Below, in pieces: positions 15,501-17,727 of a stretch of 17,727 nt of DNA (the stretch's first letter is position 1; each line of letters begins with the position of its first letter). Origin of the DNA: an uncultured Finegoldia sp. GTDB lineage: Bacteria; Bacillota; Clostridia; Tissierellales; Peptoniphilaceae. The notes under the pieces are model-generated. The model had not been told where the DNA came from and made no database searches. It saw only the letters and a list, made by a program, of their open reading frames with translations. The stretch spans positions 1-17,727 of the forward strand of contig NZ_CAAFUQ010000039.1 of assembly GCF_900766215.1 (NCBI RefSeq), given 5' to 3'. A program made the translations under genes and the position numbers.

Positions 15501-16830
15501 CGACAAAACAGCTTATGGATATATTAAAAAATATTTTGAAGATAAAAATGAATATGTCAATAATTCAGAAATCAAATATTTGCAAAGAGGAATATTAGGT
15601 GTTAAAAGGACATCTGGTCAACATCCAGGTGGAGTTATGATTGTTCCAAGAGATAAAGATATTGAAGATTTTTGTCCAGTTCAACATCCTGCTGATGATG
15701 TTAATAGCGATATAATTACTACTCACTTCAATTACAAATCTATAAGTGGCAGAATTTTGAAACTTGATTTACTGGGACACGATGTTCCAACAATTATAAA
15801 AATGTTGTCTGATATGACAGGAGTAGATCCATTGACTATTCCTATGGATGACAAAGAAACCATGAGTATTTTCTCATCGATAGATGCTTTACACTTTGAA
15901 GAGCTAATAGATGGATTAGATATAGGTACATTAGGAATTCCAGAATTTGGTACAAATTTTGTAAGAGGAATGCTTAGAGATACAACTCCGAAAACTTTTT
16001 CGGAATTAGTTAGAATTTCTGGATTGTCTCACGGAACAAATGTATGGTTGAATAATGCACAAGATTTAATCAGAAATGGTGTAGTTGAATTGAAAGACAC
16101 TATATGTACAAGAGATGACATCATGATTTATCTAATAAATAAAGGATTAGAAAAGAAAAAATCTTTTAAAATCATGGAAACGGTAAGAAAAAATAGACTA
16201 CTTGATGAAGATACACTAAATTATATGACTGAAAATAATGTTCCAGATTGGTATATTGAATCCTGTAAGACAATTGAGTATCTGTTCCCGAAAGCTCACG
16301 CGGTAGCATATGTAATGATGAGTTATAGAATCGCTTATTTTAAAGTACACTATCCGGAAGCTTTTTATTCAACATTTTTTACAATAAAACTGCAAGATTA
16401 TCCAGGCGATGTAATTGTAAAAGGATTGAATGCTATCAGGGAAGAAATGCAATCCTTGAAAGATAAGTACAAAGAATCAAATTCTAAGATGACAGCAAAA
16501 GATAGTAACAAATATTCTGTATTAGAAGTAGCTGAAGAGATGTATTGTAGGGGAATCAAACAATCGAGAGTTGATTTGCACAAATCTGATAAATCTAGGT
16601 TTAAAGTTTTGGAAAAAGGATTCATTCAACCTCCTTTTAATGCGTTGGAAGGGGTAAGTGACGCAAACTCTGTTGCTATTTTTGAAGAAATACAAAAAGG
16701 GGAATTTATTTCAAAGCAAGATTTTACTACAAGAACAAAAGTTAATAAGACTGCTCTAGAAATACTTGAAAACCATTGTGTGTTAGATGGTTTGCAAAAT
16801 GAAAACCAAATAAGTTTATTTGATTTTTAG
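12565..16830 (+). CDS. polC: DNA polymerase III alpha subunit, PolC type, with degenerate PHP domain
   Basis: PolC is the replicative DNA polymerase of low-GC Gram-positives, with built-in proofreading. The 1421 residues contain an N-terminal domain (about 1-195), an OB fold (about 207-310), a PHP domain split in two (about 316-400 and 585-735) by a DEDDh exonuclease (about 402-565), then polymerase domains. The exonuclease is complete: D406/E408 in FDIETTGL, D491 in HNADFD, H544 and D549 in HHRACDDARAT. The zinc knuckle is C889, C892, C914, C917; the palm aspartates are D943 and D945 in PDIDLNF. The C-terminal QISLF (1415-1419) matches the beta-clamp-binding motif. In the PHP domain, residues that usually bind metal are replaced at four motifs: Y322 (HMY for HxH), K354 (TDK for TDH), N641 (GTGN for GSAC) and K717 (SYAK for GNVH). 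Start ATG directly follows ispG; AGAGAGG upstream. Confidence 0.97.
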   Translation: MHLLLNDVLKKIGLKYDSQYPIYIDKLTYNKDNDELDCLIKVKKDENKDNLTEFIQKDLLNFITKINIEFNDYENSIIKFSKDVLLNILKSNDFCEYFSCVDFENTSIKDSEITLIFNFEQIMDKFITNQKDIELEHLIKKLSDEDYSLKCEAVRLKNNDDYIKNLVEYDNSIREKIADSIKDNPKREKEEVKKTGIKCGKDITKSPIKIKEIIENEDDTCIRAEIIDVDVRSIKDGESFIISLDLRDESGAVFAKKFLKKKEFEAFGDKLKSGVYLLLTGRLEFDRFTSGKTFSIKQMQEIEKPETRKDEYEKKRVELHMYSQMSQLDGFIDLDECCKTLKKWGHTALGLTDKSVVQGYPQLYDACSKNGIKPLFGMEAKILEDDFRIITNPYNSMNLKEFVVFDIETTGLSNATEKITEIGAVKIVNNEIVDEFNQLINPEIPIPEKITELTSITNDMVKDMPNIDEVLPKFLNFVGNCTLIAHNADFDMGFIKKNCLDLGIDPIRTYIDTLAFARALEPHLKNHKLDTLTKKYNVNLFNHHRACDDARATGEVFICMIQSLEKKGIKFDININQMESEWNIEKRESHTATIYAQNLVGLKNLYKLVTASNLKYFYREGGIPKSELNKRREGLLIGTGNENGELIKAILNYESNEKLDEIISKYDFLEVQPLLYYDGVKSKSMSFNLKSCEELTRKLYDLSQKHEKPLVADSYAKYFEKTDYIFRNIILEGQPRKIYGEKFPTLFFRTTDEMMNEFGFLEKEVAEEIVIDNTVKIANMLEDIKPIPDGTFPPVIEGSDTELREMTYKKARNIYGDNLPEIVENRLERELSSIISNGYAVLYIIAQKLVKKSNEDGYLVGSRGSVGSSFVATMADITEVNPLIPHYICENCKHSEFIHDENIGSGVDLEDKNCPVCGQPLKKEGHNIPFEVFLGFDGDKEPDIDLNFAGEYQPTVHKYTEELFGEGKVFRAGTIGTISDKTAYGYIKKYFEDKNEYVNNSEIKYLQRGILGVKRTSGQHPGGVMIVPRDKDIEDFCPVQHPADDVNSDIITTHFNYKSISGRILKLDLLGHDVPTIIKMLSDMTGVDPLTIPMDDKETMSIFSSIDALHFEELIDGLDIGTLGIPEFGTNFVRGMLRDTTPKTFSELVRISGLSHGTNVWLNNAQDLIRNGVVELKDTICTRDDIMIYLINKGLEKKKSFKIMETVRKNRLLDEDTLNYMTENNVPDWYIESCKTIEYLFPKAHAVAYVMMSYRIAYFKVHYPEAFYSTFFTIKLQDYPGDVIVKGLNAIREEMQSLKDKYKESNSKMTAKDSNKYSVLEVAEEMYCRGIKQSRVDLHKSDKSRFKVLEKGFIQPPFNALEGVSDANSVAIFEEIQKGEFISKQDFTTRTKVNKTALEILENHCVLDGLQNENQISLFDF

Positions 16831-16835
16831 TGATA

Positions 16836-16844
16836 TGTTATAAT
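16836..16844 (+). promoter_or_regulatory. Extended -10 promoter for the phoH-like gene
   Basis: TGTTATAAT is a perfect extended -10 element in the 32-bp gap after polC. The -35 position inside the end of polC (about 16816, TTATTT) is weak. The predicted start near 16851 leaves a leader of about 12 nt that is mostly the GGAGTGA ribosome-binding site. There is no hairpin between polC and this promoter, so read-through from polC is also possible. Confidence 0.6.
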
Positions 16845-16862
16845 TAGATAAATGGAGTGATT

Positions 16863-17727
16863 ATGGATAAAAATTTAATTTACAAGACAAATAACGAAAA
16901 ATTAATAGCTTTTATTTTTGGACAATTAGAAAAAAACGCAAAAAAAATCGAACAAGCTTGTGATGTTAAACTTAAAATATCAGAAGAGGGGATATTAATT
17001 AGTGGTTCTGAAGTTAATATAGATAATGTTGGCAATCTAATAGAATCTCTTAATTCTCATACTTTATCAGACAAAGAATTGACAGATCAAGATTTGGATT
17101 ATTTGATTTCTAATATAGAAAAAATCAGAGAACAAAACATTTCTAAGATTAAAGATTATGTGATTTGTTATAATTCTAAGGGAAAACCGTTAAAGCCAAA
17201 AACAATAAATCAAAGAAATTATGTTGAAATGATTAATGATAATGATATTGTATTTGGGATAGGACCTGCAGGTACTGGTAAAACTTATTTGGCAATGGCT
17301 ATGGCAATAAATGCGTTTAGGAATAACGAGGTTGACAGAATAATTTTAACAAGGCCTGCAGTAGAAGCAGGAGAAAGCTTAGGGTTCTTACCTGGAGATT
17401 TGCAAGAAAAAATAGATCCTTACTTAAGACCTATATATGATGCAATGTTTGATATTTTAGGTTATGAAAACTTTGAAAAATTTAAAGAAAGAGGATTGAT
17501 TGAAGTAGCACCATTGGCATATATGAGAGGCAGAACTTTAGATAATGCTTATATTATACTAGATGAAGCACAAAATACTACCAATGAACAAATGAAGATG
17601 TTTCTAACCAGAATTGGATACGGTTCTAAAGCAATAGTAACTGGAGATGTAACACAAGTTGATTTACCGAGAGGTAAAAAATCGGGGTTACTTGTAGCTA
17701 CAAATATTCTTAGAGACATTAAAGGAA
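16863..17727 (+). CDS. PhoH-like ATPase (PhoL/YbeZ family), 3' end cut by window
   Basis: PhoH-family proteins are P-loop NTPases linked to RNA metabolism; in many bacteria the gene sits beside ybeY, an endoribonuclease gene for rRNA maturation. The frame is open from the ATG at 16863, preceded by GGAGTGA (16853-16859), to the window end, giving 288 residues of an expected 315-330. The N-terminal 100 or so residues are charged and variable, with an ISGSEVNIDNV region resembling the family's KH-like N-terminal domain. Walker A is GPAGTGKT (134-141); RPAVEAGESLGFLPGD (164-179) and PLAYMRGRTLDNAYIILDE (217-235, Walker B with D234/E235) followed by AQNTT are characteristic of PhoH. GDVTQVDLPRG (261-271) matches the sensor region. 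Function beyond ATPase/RNA-related is not settled from sequence. Confidence 0.92.
   Translation, partial: MDKNLIYKTNNEKLIAFIFGQLEKNAKKIEQACDVKLKISEEGILISGSEVNIDNVGNLIESLNSHTLSDKELTDQDLDYLISNIEKIREQNISKIKDYVICYNSKGKPLKPKTINQRNYVEMINDNDIVFGIGPAGTGKTYLAMAMAINAFRNNEVDRIILTRPAVEAGESLGFLPGDLQEKIDPYLRPIYDAMFDILGYENFEKFKERGLIEVAPLAYMRGRTLDNAYIILDEAQNTTNEQMKMFLTRIGYGSKAIVTGDVTQVDLPRGKKSGLLVATNILRDIKG

Noticed and set aside
1..17727. Search by eye for CRISPR repeats, insertion sequences, toxin-antitoxin pairs, phage genes, tRNAs or long direct repeats.
   Set aside because: None seen. All space is taken by core metabolic and housekeeping genes, and no intergenic region exceeds about 130 bp.

Overview
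The window is AT-rich DNA with strong Shine-Dalgarno sites, ATG/GTG starts, many overlapping genes and Arg codons dominated by AGA. It carries a Gram-positive PolC, a clostridial-type pyr operon (PyrB+PyrI, short class I PyrC, PyrK/PyrD type 1B, CPLC-containing PyrE) and a pared-down uppS-cdsA-rseP-ispG-polC block. Together these point to an anaerobic low-GC Firmicute. My best guess is the Tissierellia/Peptoniphilaceae side (Finegoldia, Peptoniphilus, Anaerococcus, Parvimonas-like), but that is inference. The genes look like ordinary chromosomal core genes; I see no mobile element, CRISPR array, tRNA or rRNA.

Layout. (1) 74-1693, minus strand: rodA (SEDS glycan polymerase) followed by luxS, ending in a perfectly symmetric bidirectional terminator. 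(2) 1694-1767: a compact divergent promoter region. (3) 1768-3208, plus strand: nfo and nth, two base-excision-repair enzymes whose genes overlap by 23 bp. (4) 3218-8908: a pyrimidine operon, pyrB-pyrI-pyrC-pyrF-pyrK-pyrD-pyrE, with its own consensus promoter, almost every junction overlapping or within a few bases, and a strong terminator. It encodes every step from carbamoyl phosphate and aspartate to UMP; carbamoyl phosphate synthase and pyrR are not in it. (5) 8930-16830: an envelope/replication block, uppS-cdsA-rseP-ispG-polC, making undecaprenyl diphosphate, CDP-diacylglycerol, a site-2 protease, an MEP-pathway isoprenoid enzyme and the replicative DNA polymerase. (6) 16836-end: a PhoH-family ATPase gene cut by the window edge.

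How it fits together: the pyr operon supplies UMP/CTP; CTP feeds CdsA, and UTP-derived UDP-sugars together with undecaprenyl phosphate from UppS feed the lipid II that RodA polymerises. IspG supplies isoprenoid precursors for UppS if the MEP pathway is complete. Nfo/Nth act in DNA repair and PolC in replication.

I did not find an undescribed multi-gene system. The most noteworthy points are: a PolC whose PHP domain has lost metal-ligand positions at four separate motifs while its DEDDh exonuclease and polymerase sites are intact; the absence of dxr (and proS, frr, rimP-nusA) from a cluster that otherwise keeps the usual order; a pyr operon with a leader of only about 21 nt and no attenuator; and repeated use of extended -10 promoters with leaders of about 12-14 nt.
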